From the NCBI RefSeq assembly GCF_014203545.1, contig NZ_JACHJG010000006.1:124001-188000 (forward strand): 64,000 nucleotides of DNA, in the 5' to 3' direction. The notes under the pieces were generated by a model that saw only the letters and a list, made by a program, of their open reading frames with translations, made no database searches and was not told the origin of the DNA. The position numbers and the translations under genes were made by a program. Below, piece after piece: positions 32,884 through 41,391 of the stretch (the stretch's first letter is position 1; each line of letters starts with the position of its first letter). The stretch is from Streptomyces netropsis. GTDB lineage: Bacteria; Actinomycetota; Actinomycetes; Streptomycetales; Streptomycetaceae.

Positions 32884-35370
32884 ATGGGCGGAATTCCCGC
32901 GCTGGACGGGGTCAAGGACCTGGTGAGTGTGTTGGACGCGCTGGCGGGGCAGCGCGTGGGCAAGCAGACGGTGCCCGCGGTCGTCTTCGAGGACGATGGC
33001 GGCCTGGGTGCCGGTTTCGTCACCGGCTTCCAGGAGCGGCTGCGGGACGGGGGCGGGGCGGGCATCGTTCCCCATGCCTTGGCCGACGATGCCCTGCTGG
33101 CCCAGGCCCGCGGCGCCCGGGAGCCGGACGTGGTCCTGCTCGACGGCATCACCGCGCAGCTGGAGCAGACGATGCCGGGGAAGGCGGGACGGCTGGCGCT
33201 GACCACGTACTGGACGTGCCGCAGGGTGCTGGACGTCAACGTCGGGGCGGGAGCTCCGCCCGCCCAGCGCGACGCGCTGGCTGAATCGCTGTGCGCGTCC
33301 TGGCAGCGCGCCACTCCCGGGCTGAGGGGGTTGCGGTCGTTCATCGAGACCGGTGGTGCGGGCCAGGTGAGCGCGCGTCTGGGGGCCGTGGCCACGGTCC
33401 TGGTCGCGTGGCCCCTGGAATGGGGCTATCGCGTGTGGCTCAATCGCACCCGGCGATTGCGGTGGTATTCGGGCAAGGTCTGCAACGCCGGGCAGGCAGC
33501 CACCACGTTCCTGGCTGCCGCGACCCATCTGAGTCTCGAAGGGGATCTGCGGCACAACTCCGCCTTGCGGCAGTCGCTGTTGCTGGAGGCACTGGCCGTG
33601 GATCTGGCGCGGGCCGCCCGCCGGGGGGTGTTCTCGCCCCGCAGACGGCGCCGGGTCTGGCCCTTCGTCGTGCTGCTGCCCCGTATCGACGGCCCGGGCG
33701 TCGCCCTGCACCGGCTGCTGGACGGCCTGGTCAAGATCCGTCGCCGCGGCCTGCCGCTGGTGTTGATGGCCGCCCGCACTCCTGTCGCGCCGTCCGATGA
33801 CCGTACGGAGCAACGGGCCGTTCGTACCCCGGGTCAGGCGGCGGCCGCCCTACGGCCCCTGCTGGAGAGGAAACCGCAGCCGGCCACGGCGGACGACGAC
33901 GGTCGGGTGACCGTCGCGCTGGCAGGCCCGGAGCGGTCGTCGGTGAGTGACTGGCTGGCCACGAACGTCACGGTGCGGCCCCGCCCGGTGCGCTGGCCTT
34001 CGACCTACCTGGGCACCGTCCTGGCCCTCGTCATGGTGGCGGCGGCCCTCCCGGCGGCGGGATGGGCACAGCAACTGCTGGATCCCTGCCACGACATGTG
34101 GCAGGCCGCAGGTGCCAGGGTCGGTGTCGACACCGCTGCGACGGGCTGTTACTTCACCGATGGCAGCAGCCAGAAGCTGCTGCGCTCCCTCCAGAACCGC
34201 ATCCGTGCCCAGAACGACGCCGCCGTGCAAGGCGGCTCGTACCGCACCGTGGTCTTCCTCGCCCCGTTGACCGCCGACCCTCATGGCGCGGGCGAACAGC
34301 TCACCCCCGCCGGCGTGCTCCAGCTCGAGGGCGCAGCCCGTGCCCAACAAGTCTTCAACCAGCAAGTGGGTGTCAACGCCGACCGCCCCCGCCTACGGCT
34401 CATCGTCGCCAACGTCGGCTACGCCTACTCCCACGCGCCGGCGGTGGTGGACCGGCTCAACGCACTGGCCGGCGAGGATCCGAGTATCTCGGCGGTCATC
34501 GGCATCTCGCAGAGCCGGCAGGCGTCCGTCGACGCGATCAATCGTCTCTCCGTCGACCTTCCGGTCATCGGCGCCGCGGTCACCGGCGACTTCATGGCCA
34601 CCGAAACCACCACCTACTTCCAGACCCAGCCCACCAACCGCCACCTCGCCCGAGCCCTGGCCCGCCGCGTCACCGAACTCGGCCGCAAGAAGGCGATGAT
34701 CGTCTACGACGACAAGGACCGCTACAGCGTCAACCTCCAGCAAGACCTCCGAGCCGAGCTCACCGACCGCGACATCGCTGTGGAGGAACCGTCGTTCGCG
34801 GTCATGCGCGAGGCGGCCCGGAGTCAGCGCGGCGGCATGAGCACCCTGCCCGACCTCGCCAAGGAGATCTGCGCCCTCAGCCGGAGCGGGGGAATCACGT
34901 TGTACGCCGCCCGCGGGAGCCAGCTGCCCAAGATCCTCAACGAAGTCCAGGCCCAGTGCGGTGCCGCCCGCCGACCGGCCTTCCCCTTGCTGGCGTCCGA
35001 CACCGGCACCCTCGTCGAGTACCCCGAGATCCCCGAATTCGCCCACCTCGGCCGTTACACGGCCGTCGACCTTTCCTACATCGCCTTCTCCCGCGACCGG
35101 CACAGCGACCACGCCGTGGGCAGCGATGCCTTCCGCGCGGCAGCAGCGGCGATCTACCGGGTATGGACGGGGACGAACACGCCCCGCGCCTCCAACGTCC
35201 TGCAACAACTGCGCTCGGGAATCGACGTCCAGGACACCGTCGCCGTCGAACGCCCCTTCCACCTGCCCGCCGACGACCAGGCCCTCGCCCGGCGCCCCCT
35301 GTTCCTGTGCACCGTCCCCCACACCCCCGACACCCCACCCGACTGCCGAGCGGCGGACGGAAGGCCATGA
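32884..35370 (+). CDS. One-pass protein: cytoplasmic NTPase-like half fused to a type-I solute-binding domain
   Basis: 828 residues, ATG at 32884 after GGGGGA. Residues 1-370 lack a signal peptide and read like a degenerate P-loop module (VPAVVFEDDGGLGAGFVTGFQERL, then RVWPFVVLLPRID). One membrane helix lies at about 374-394 (LGTVLALVMVAAALPAAGWA). Residues about 400-820 form a branched-chain-amino-acid-binding-like (Peripla_BP_6) domain: RTVVFLAPLTAD, ISAVIGISQSRQASVDAINRLSVDLPVIGAAVTGD, KKAMIVYDDKDRYSVNLQQDL and FRAAAAAIYRVW. The outer domain would bind a ligand and signal to, or be controlled by, the inner half. No kinase, cyclase or transport partner is adjacent, so the output is unknown. 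Confidence 0.75.
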   Translation: MGGIPALDGVKDLVSVLDALAGQRVGKQTVPAVVFEDDGGLGAGFVTGFQERLRDGGGAGIVPHALADDALLAQARGAREPDVVLLDGITAQLEQTMPGKAGRLALTTYWTCRRVLDVNVGAGAPPAQRDALAESLCASWQRATPGLRGLRSFIETGGAGQVSARLGAVATVLVAWPLEWGYRVWLNRTRRLRWYSGKVCNAGQAATTFLAAATHLSLEGDLRHNSALRQSLLLEALAVDLARAARRGVFSPRRRRRVWPFVVLLPRIDGPGVALHRLLDGLVKIRRRGLPLVLMAARTPVAPSDDRTEQRAVRTPGQAAAALRPLLERKPQPATADDDGRVTVALAGPERSSVSDWLATNVTVRPRPVRWPSTYLGTVLALVMVAAALPAAGWAQQLLDPCHDMWQAAGARVGVDTAATGCYFTDGSSQKLLRSLQNRIRAQNDAAVQGGSYRTVVFLAPLTADPHGAGEQLTPAGVLQLEGAARAQQVFNQQVGVNADRPRLRLIVANVGYAYSHAPAVVDRLNALAGEDPSISAVIGISQSRQASVDAINRLSVDLPVIGAAVTGDFMATETTTYFQTQPTNRHLARALARRVTELGRKKAMIVYDDKDRYSVNLQQDLRAELTDRDIAVEEPSFAVMREAARSQRGGMSTLPDLAKEICALSRSGGITLYAARGSQLPKILNEVQAQCGAARRPAFPLLASDTGTLVEYPEIPEFAHLGRYTAVDLSYIAFSRDRHSDHAVGSDAFRAAAAAIYRVWTGTNTPRASNVLQQLRSGIDVQDTVAVERPFHLPADDQALARRPLFLCTVPHTPDTPPDCRAADGRP

Positions 35371-35405
35371 CCCGCACGGCTCCCGGGCAGTGCGCGAGGC
35401 GGGTG

Positions 35406-36056
35406 CTACCCGGCCCGGCGGCGCTGTCCTGCGGAGAAGGTGGTGGCAGCGGTCAGCAGGGTGAGACCCGCGGTGACACCGACGGTGATCTTCGTGGTGT
35501 TCCGCTGGTCAGCGCTGTCGGGCAGCCGCGGGTCGAGCAGGCCGAGCGGGTCCTTGCGGATCTCGACGCGGTCGCCCACCTTGGCCTGGCCGAAGCAGTT
35601 CTCCTGCTCGGACACCTCGTGCTTCCTGTGGTCGCCGCCGGCCTCCTCGACGGTACAGAACATGTCCGCACCCCGCCGGTTGTGCCGGTCGGTCACCTCG
35701 GTCACCACGGCGGCGACCGGATCCCCCACGGTCTTCATATAGACCTCGTAGATCGCGGGCCCCGCGAAGAGCGTCAGCGCGAAGCCACCGGCCTAGGCCA
35801 GCGTCGCGGCGCCCGCGCGGTGCCAGACACCACCGATCAGACAGGCGGCGACCGCGACGGCCGTCAGCATGACGACCGCGCCGAGCCACAGCACCCACTG
35901 GCCGATGCCGGCACCCAGGATCATCAGGCCGGGAAGGAGTACGGCCCACATCAGAGAGCTGAAGACCTTACGGGCCCCCGATGCCGGCGGCCTCGGGTGG
36001 TACGCCGGAGCCCCGGGGGCGGCGCCGGGCGCCACGGTCGTCTCGGTCCCGCTCAT
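35406..36056 (-). pseudogene. DUF3592-like membrane protein gene interrupted by an amber codon
   Basis: Two minus-strand segments lie in one frame, separated by a single TAG at 35793-35795. Upstream, MSGTETTVAPG leads to two helices (LMWAVLLPGLMILGAGIGQ; LWLGAVVMLTAVAVAACLIGG) and ends ATLA-stop. Directly after the stop the frame reads AGGFALTLFAGPAIYEVYMKTVGD, completing a membrane helix, then VAAVVTEVTDRHNRRGADMFC, VGDRVEIRKDPLGLLDP and a last helix. The VGDRVEIRxDP block is typical of DUF3592-like proteins. One base change would restore a protein of about 215 residues. Either a real nonsense mutation, recoding or a sequencing error. Confidence 0.78.
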
Positions 36057-36134
36057 GTCCCCCACCCGTGCTGACGTCACCTTCGCCGGCTGCCGACACA
36101 GTAGCCGCCGGTGGCCCCATGAACACGCCCTCCT

Positions 36135-38960
36135 CTATGGAGACGCCTTGAGGGCGGCGGCCAGGTCCGCCCGGCCGCGGATCCCGAGTTTGCGGTAGCC
36201 GTGGGTCAGATGGGTCTCCACGGTGCGTACCGCCACGTGCAGCAGTGCCGCGATCTCACTGTTGCTGTGGCCGGCCACGACCAGCAGCGCCACACGGCGC
36301 TCGCTGGGGGTGAGCGCCACGGAACCGGTGTGCCGGGTCCGCCGCGGCCGGGCTCCGCAGCCGCGCAGGGCCTCCTGCGCGGCCAGCCGCAGACGGACCG
36401 CTTCCGTGCGTTCGGCACGCTGGGCGGCCTCCCGCAGCACCTCGCGGGCTTGCAGCCGCTGTCCGCAACGGTGGAACGCCGTTCCGAGCGAGAGGAGCGC
36501 GGGGATCAGTTCGGGGAGGGGCTCGGCTGTGTTCCGTAACAACGTCACCGCCTGCTGGGCCAGCTCCAGGCCGTGCCGCCCGCCGAGTGACGCGGCCAGG
36601 GCGCGCAGCGCGCGTCCCACGGTGCGGGGCGTCGCCCAGATGCGGGCCAGTCTCCGTTCCTCCGTGGCGAGGGGGACGGCGTGTTCCGGGGACCCCAGCG
36701 CCAGGTAGCAGTCGGCGGCGGCGGAGCGCCACGGTGTGACGACCGGGCTCACCACCTGCCGGGCCGACTGGCGGCTGCCGCACTCCAGGAAGTCGGCCAG
36801 GGCGCTGCCGGGGTCGCCGGACGCGAGGCGCAGCATGCCCCGGGCGTAGAGGAACTCGCTCCATTCCCAGGAGCCGTTCGTCCCGCGCGCGGTGACGGCG
36901 TCGGCGAGGCGGGCGGCTTCGGTCAGTCGGCCGGTCTCGGTCAGGGCGACGAGTGCCTGTGCGTTGAGGTGGGCGTTGTCCGAGAGGGTCCCGGCCTGCC
37001 ATCCGGTGCGGGTGCCCCACAGTGACGTGTCGGCGAGCAGTGCGCGGTACCGGCCGCGCATCACCAGGCTCTCCGCGTGCACGCTGAGCAGGCTCTGCCG
37101 GCCGGGGTGCAGCTTCGGCAGCCGGTGGGCGGCCAGTCCGCGGGCCACCCACCGGTCGGCCTCCGGCAACTCGTCCGCCCATTGCGCCAGCGTCGCGGTC
37201 GAGGCCAGGAGATACGGTTCGAGCAGTGGGTCCAGCGGCACGGTCATCAGCGCCCTGGCCCGTTCCATGACGTCGGCCGCCGACAGGTGTCCGGCGGTGG
37301 CTCCGTACTCGGTCAGCAGGGCCTGGGCGGTCGGGGCGAGCCTTTCCGGTGCCTGGGCCCCGATGCGTCGAAGCTCCGCCACCACGCGCAGCCAGCTGTC
37401 TCCGTCGTGCGAGGCGACCAGCGCGGTCGCCGCCTGGACCGCATGTGCGAGGTCCGTGGAGCCGGTGAACTCGTCGGACAGATCACCGAGCACGTCGAGG
37501 GCCGTATGGACCTCGCCCCGGGCCACCAGGGCCGCACCGAGCGAGGCAGCGGCGCGGACCTTCCCGGCGACGTTCCGCTGCAGGCGCAGCGCCTCCGCGA
37601 GGTGGCGTACTCCGCAAGGGCGCTCGTCCTGGGCTTCCAGACAGCCGAGTTCGGTGAGTGCCTCACCCCGGCGGCGGACGGACAGCGGTTCTTCGAGTAC
37701 CCGTCGCAGGCAGGCGATCGCCTCGCCGGTCCGGCCGGCGCGGACCGCCCGCGCGGCGGCGGCCAGCAGCGCGTCGACGGCCCAGGGCTCTCCCACCGCG
37801 GGAACGGACAGCAGATAGCGCACCACCGCGTCGTCCCGGTCGCCCCGGCTGTGCAGGAGTTCGGCGGTGCGGCGGTGGACGTCCATCCGCTGGTGCCGGT
37901 CCACGGTGTTCCGCACGGCCTCGCGCAGCAAGGGGTGGGCGAAGGCCGGGCGTCCGTCCGGCGGGGTCGGCCGCAGCAGGCCCTGCCTGGTGAGTTCGCC
38001 GATCCAGCCGTCGATCCGGGACGGGTCGGATCCAGCGACCTGGGGCAGAAAGGTGAGGACGTCCTCCTCGTCCTGGAGCTCGGCGAGGACGCGGGCGGCG
38101 GTCCGTGTCTCGGCGCCCGCGCTGTGCAGCCAGCGGGTCACCGCCGCGCCGAAGGATCCGTGGTGGAGACGGTCGCGACTTTCGGGGAGACGGAGCGGGA
38201 GCGGCCCGTCGGTGGCTAACTCGTACAGGTCCGCGAGCAGGGCGTGCAACAGCATCGGGTTGCCACCGGAGGCATGGACGCACTCGTCGGTGAGGGGCCG
38301 CGGTACGTCCTTGCCCAGCACGTCGCGGACCACGCCCGCGGCGGCCGCCGGCCCGAGGGGGCCCAGCGTGCATTGCCCGGCCGCCGGTCTGCCGCAGCGG
38401 TCGGTGAACGCGGGCCCCGGCAGGACGAGGTCGTACTGCCATCGTTCCGTCACCGCCAGCAGGACCGGTAGCCGGTCCAGCCGCCTGGCCACCTGGGCGA
38501 GCCAGCGCCGCGACGGCGCGTCGGCCAGGTGGACGTCGTCCACGGCGAGGAGCACCGGCGCCTGCGCGGTGTGCGACCGGAGGGCGCTCCACAGCCGGGA
38601 CGGCAGCCCCGCCCCGTACAACGACCCGTCCCAGCCCGCGCCGTCCGTCAGCCACGGCACGGCCGACTTTCCGTGGAGGAGGGTGTCGAACATCTGCAGG
38701 ACCACGCCGAAGGCGGCGTCCGCCTCCTGGTCGGAACACCTGGCGTGAAGCACCGTCGTCCCCGTCCGTGCCGCGTCCCGGGCGACGGCCTCCAGCACGG
38801 CGGTGCGGCCGGAGCCCGTGGCACCCCGGATCACCAGCAGTCCGCCGGCGCCCGCCCGGGCCCGGCCCAGCAGCGTCCGGGCCCGGGCCAGTGGTTCCGT
38901 ACGTTCCCACAGCGCACCGGGGTGATCGCGGGTGTGGCCCTGGAGTGATGGGGCGGTCAT
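36135..38960 (-). CDS. LuxR family AAA (LAL-type) transcriptional regulator
   Basis: 941 residues; AGGAG seven bases before the ATG at 38960. The N-terminal AAA part has a Walker A-like VIRGATGSGRTAVLEA, in which the invariant Lys is Arg52, and Walker B-like PVLLAVDDVHLAD. The long middle (about 350-850) is TPR-like helical repeats. The C-terminus is a LuxR helix-turn-helix (LTPSERRVALLVVAGHSNSEIAALLHVAVRTVETHLTHGYRKL). LAL proteins are large, often pathway-specific activators. It is divergent from the methyltransferase pair at 39372, which it may control. The K-to-R change casts doubt on ATP hydrolysis. Confidence 0.92.
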   Translation of the reverse strand: MTAPSLQGHTRDHPGALWERTEPLARARTLLGRARAGAGGLLVIRGATGSGRTAVLEAVARDAARTGTTVLHARCSDQEADAAFGVVLQMFDTLLHGKSAVPWLTDGAGWDGSLYGAGLPSRLWSALRSHTAQAPVLLAVDDVHLADAPSRRWLAQVARRLDRLPVLLAVTERWQYDLVLPGPAFTDRCGRPAAGQCTLGPLGPAAAAGVVRDVLGKDVPRPLTDECVHASGGNPMLLHALLADLYELATDGPLPLRLPESRDRLHHGSFGAAVTRWLHSAGAETRTAARVLAELQDEEDVLTFLPQVAGSDPSRIDGWIGELTRQGLLRPTPPDGRPAFAHPLLREAVRNTVDRHQRMDVHRRTAELLHSRGDRDDAVVRYLLSVPAVGEPWAVDALLAAAARAVRAGRTGEAIACLRRVLEEPLSVRRRGEALTELGCLEAQDERPCGVRHLAEALRLQRNVAGKVRAAASLGAALVARGEVHTALDVLGDLSDEFTGSTDLAHAVQAATALVASHDGDSWLRVVAELRRIGAQAPERLAPTAQALLTEYGATAGHLSAADVMERARALMTVPLDPLLEPYLLASTATLAQWADELPEADRWVARGLAAHRLPKLHPGRQSLLSVHAESLVMRGRYRALLADTSLWGTRTGWQAGTLSDNAHLNAQALVALTETGRLTEAARLADAVTARGTNGSWEWSEFLYARGMLRLASGDPGSALADFLECGSRQSARQVVSPVVTPWRSAAADCYLALGSPEHAVPLATEERRLARIWATPRTVGRALRALAASLGGRHGLELAQQAVTLLRNTAEPLPELIPALLSLGTAFHRCGQRLQAREVLREAAQRAERTEAVRLRLAAQEALRGCGARPRRTRHTGSVALTPSERRVALLVVAGHSNSEIAALLHVAVRTVETHLTHGYRKLGIRGRADLAAALKASP

Positions 38961-39371
38961 GAGGGAGCTCCTGGACGGTCATGGTGTGGCGCGCAGGTGG
39001 CGGATGACTATGTATCACCAACTGTGTCGGTCCGCAGAGCGTTCCCGGCGGGCGGCCGGGCAGCCGCCGCTTGGTGCGGCGACGCGGAACGCGGTGTCGA
39101 CCGGCGTGGTCTCGTGGTCGTCCCAGGCGTGATCTCGTGGTCGTCCACGATGGTGGGTGGCCGGGCGCCGCAGGAAGGATGAGCGGTGTCGCGGGACGCT
39201 CTTCGTCGGCTCGGCCTGGCGTCGTAGGAGCGGCCTTCCCCCGCGGTTGCGTCACAGCCGTACGCCCCCACCCCGGCATGGCCTACTCATGCACTGCTTC
39301 GTGTCCATGCCCGTGCGGGGGCAACGGCGTCGGCCGGCCCGAGAACACCTTCCCTCACTTCAAGGAGCGTT
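38961..39371. other. Intergenic region between LAL regulator and methyltransferase genes
   Basis: 411 bp between divergent genes, without a credible coding frame. It should hold both promoters and possibly the LAL binding site. A repeated TCGTGGTCGTCC(C/A)(A/C)G motif is visible around 39112-39151 (two copies about 22 bp apart). Confidence 0.45.
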
Positions 39372-40211
39372 GTGCAGACCATCAGTTCAACCGCGGGGTG
39401 GACCGCGGCTGCCAGGGAACTGGAGACCGTGCGGGCGGACCGCATCCTGGAGGATCCCCTGACGCTGTGCACCGACGCGGAACGCCGGCAGTGGCAGGAC
39501 GTCGTGGTGTCCGTGCTCGGGTATTCGCCGCCGGTCGTATCGGTCCGGGCCCGCCTGGGGGACGAGGCGGTCCGGATGGCCGCCGAGGACGGTATCCGGC
39601 AGGTGGTCTCGCTGGCCGCGGGCCTGGAGTCCCGGGTCTTCAGGCTGGAACTGCCCACGGACCTGCTCTATATGGAGGTCGACCTCCCGGCTCTCCTGGA
39701 GGCCAGGCGCCGACGCCTGGACGGGGCCGGGCTCTCCCTGCGTCCGGGCTGCCGCCGGGTCGAGGTCGCCGCCGATCTGAGCGGGGACTGGGAACAGCGG
39801 CTCGTGGACGCCGGCTTCGACCCCCGGGCCCGGACGCTGTGGGTCGTCGAAGGGCTGCTCCCCTACCTGGACGCCGAAGCCTGCCGCACCCTGCTGCGCA
39901 CCGTACGGGGTCTGTCGGCCCCCGGCAGCCGGCTGTGGTGCGATCACATCCACCCGGATGTCTTCACCGCGGCGCACTACGCGCCGGTCCTCACGAGCCT
40001 GGACGAGCTCGGGGTGCTGTGGGCCAGCGGTTGGACGGACCCCGTGGCCCAGCTCGAGGCGGCGGGCTGGGCGGCCCGTACCTGGACGGTCAAGGACCTG
40101 GCGCACCCTCAGCCGGGCAATCCGCCCGCGGCGTGGATGCCACCGGTGCCCGCCAGAGCCGACACCTCCGACTCCGGATACCACTGGCTGATCTGGGCGC
40201 ACACCGCCTGA
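39372..40211 (+). CDS. SAM-dependent methyltransferase, LCM/PPM-like family
   Basis: 279 residues from a GTG at 39372 with AAGGAG upstream. The motifs are those of the leucine carboxyl methyltransferase-like group: VVSLAAGLESRVFRLELP (SAM Gly loop), YMEVDLPALLEARRRRL, and WVVEGLLPYLDAEACRTLL. This actinobacterial class O-methylates carboxyl or hydroxyl groups on small molecules, often polyketides or peptides. It begins the two-gene unit with the EgtD-like enzyme (31-bp gap). Substrate unknown. Confidence 0.87.
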   Translation: MQTISSTAGWTAAARELETVRADRILEDPLTLCTDAERRQWQDVVVSVLGYSPPVVSVRARLGDEAVRMAAEDGIRQVVSLAAGLESRVFRLELPTDLLYMEVDLPALLEARRRRLDGAGLSLRPGCRRVEVAADLSGDWEQRLVDAGFDPRARTLWVVEGLLPYLDAEACRTLLRTVRGLSAPGSRLWCDHIHPDVFTAAHYAPVLTSLDELGVLWASGWTDPVAQLEAAGWAARTWTVKDLAHPQPGNPPAAWMPPVPARADTSDSGYHWLIWAHTA

Positions 40212-40242
40212 CGGTGCCCTCGGTCCTCGTACGGGAGACAGC

Positions 40243-41232
40243 ATGACCCTGCCTGCCAGCAGCACGGCGACCCTCGACACGGCGGTCGCCGCCGAGCACC
40301 GCGAGATGCTGCGCGCACTGACCGGCACGCCCAAACGCCTTGCCACCAAATGGCTCTACGACGCCCGGGGCAGTGCCCTCTACACGGCCATCGCCCAGCA
40401 GCCCGAGTACTACCTCGACGAAGCCGAGTGGGAGATCGTCGCCCGGCGCGGCGCGGACATCGCGGCCCGCACGCGCGCCCGCACCCTGGTGGACCTCGGG
40501 GCGGGCTCCGGCCGCAAGACCCGGCTGCTGCTCGACGCCCTCCGCGCGGAGGGCTGCCTGAAGCAGTACGTGCCCGTCGACGTCAGCGACTCCGCATTGC
40601 GCGATGCCGAACGAGCCCTGCGCGCGGACCATCCGCAGCTGGACATCCAGCCGCGCGTCGCCGACTTCACGGCACCGCTGGGTCTCGACTCGGCGGACGC
40701 CCCCGTCCTGCTCACCCTCTTCGGCGCCACCTACGGGAACTTCCGGCCCGACGAGGGGCGAAGTCTCCTGACGACGCTGAGAACCCAGCTGCGGCCCGGC
40801 GACGGTCTGCTCCTGGGCACCGACCTGGTCAAGGACGAGGCCGTCCTGACCGCCGCCTACGACGACCGTGCGGGGGTGACCGCCGCCTTCGCCAAGAACG
40901 GCCTGACGGTCCTCAACCGGAAGCTCGGCGCGAACTTCCGCCTCGGCGACTTCGACCACGACGTCACCTGGAACCCACGCCGGCGGCGTATCGAGAACGC
41001 GCTGCGGGCCCGCCGTTCCCACACCGTCACCCTCGCCGCGCTGGACCGCGTTGTGTCCTTCACGGCCGGAGAACGGCTGCATGTGGGGATATCGGCCAAG
41101 TTCTGCCGGGAAGGGGTCGCCTCCGAGCTGGCGGCGGCGGGCCTACGGCTGGACCACTGGTGGACCGACAGCGCGCACCGCTACGCCGTGTCACTGGCCT
41201 CGGTCGCCGATGGCGGCGCCCCTCGTCGGTGA
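40243..41232 (+). CDS. EgtD-like amino acid N-methyltransferase (DUF2260 family)
   Basis: 329 residues, close to the 321 of EgtD. It shows LATKWLYDARGSALYTAIAQQPEYYLDEAEW at the start, the SAM loop LVDLGAGSGRKTRLLLDAL, LTLFGATYGNFRPDE (the Asn that contacts the substrate amino acid) and the C-terminal block FTAGERLHVGISAKFCREGV. EgtD trimethylates histidine in ergothioneine synthesis. Here the position equivalent to mycobacterial Glu282, which holds the imidazole ring, reads Gly, while the neighbouring Ser is kept, so a different amino acid or amine is the likely substrate. EgtA, EgtB, EgtC and EgtE genes are not adjacent. Co-transcribed with the LCM-like methyltransferase. Confidence 0.85.
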   Translation: MTLPASSTATLDTAVAAEHREMLRALTGTPKRLATKWLYDARGSALYTAIAQQPEYYLDEAEWEIVARRGADIAARTRARTLVDLGAGSGRKTRLLLDALRAEGCLKQYVPVDVSDSALRDAERALRADHPQLDIQPRVADFTAPLGLDSADAPVLLTLFGATYGNFRPDEGRSLLTTLRTQLRPGDGLLLGTDLVKDEAVLTAAYDDRAGVTAAFAKNGLTVLNRKLGANFRLGDFDHDVTWNPRRRRIENALRARRSHTVTLAALDRVVSFTAGERLHVGISAKFCREGVASELAAAGLRLDHWWTDSAHRYAVSLASVADGGAPRR

Positions 41233-41391
41233 CGGGAGGGCCACGACGCGGCGCCCATCCCCTACGGGGAGCCGCAGTGGCACGGGCCCCACCAGCACCG
41301 ACGGTCCGGAACCACCCTGATGCGCCCGAAGTGGCCCCACGTATCCTCGGCCGTAGAGGCCGCGTACGAATGGGACAGGGGGTGGGCCTGC

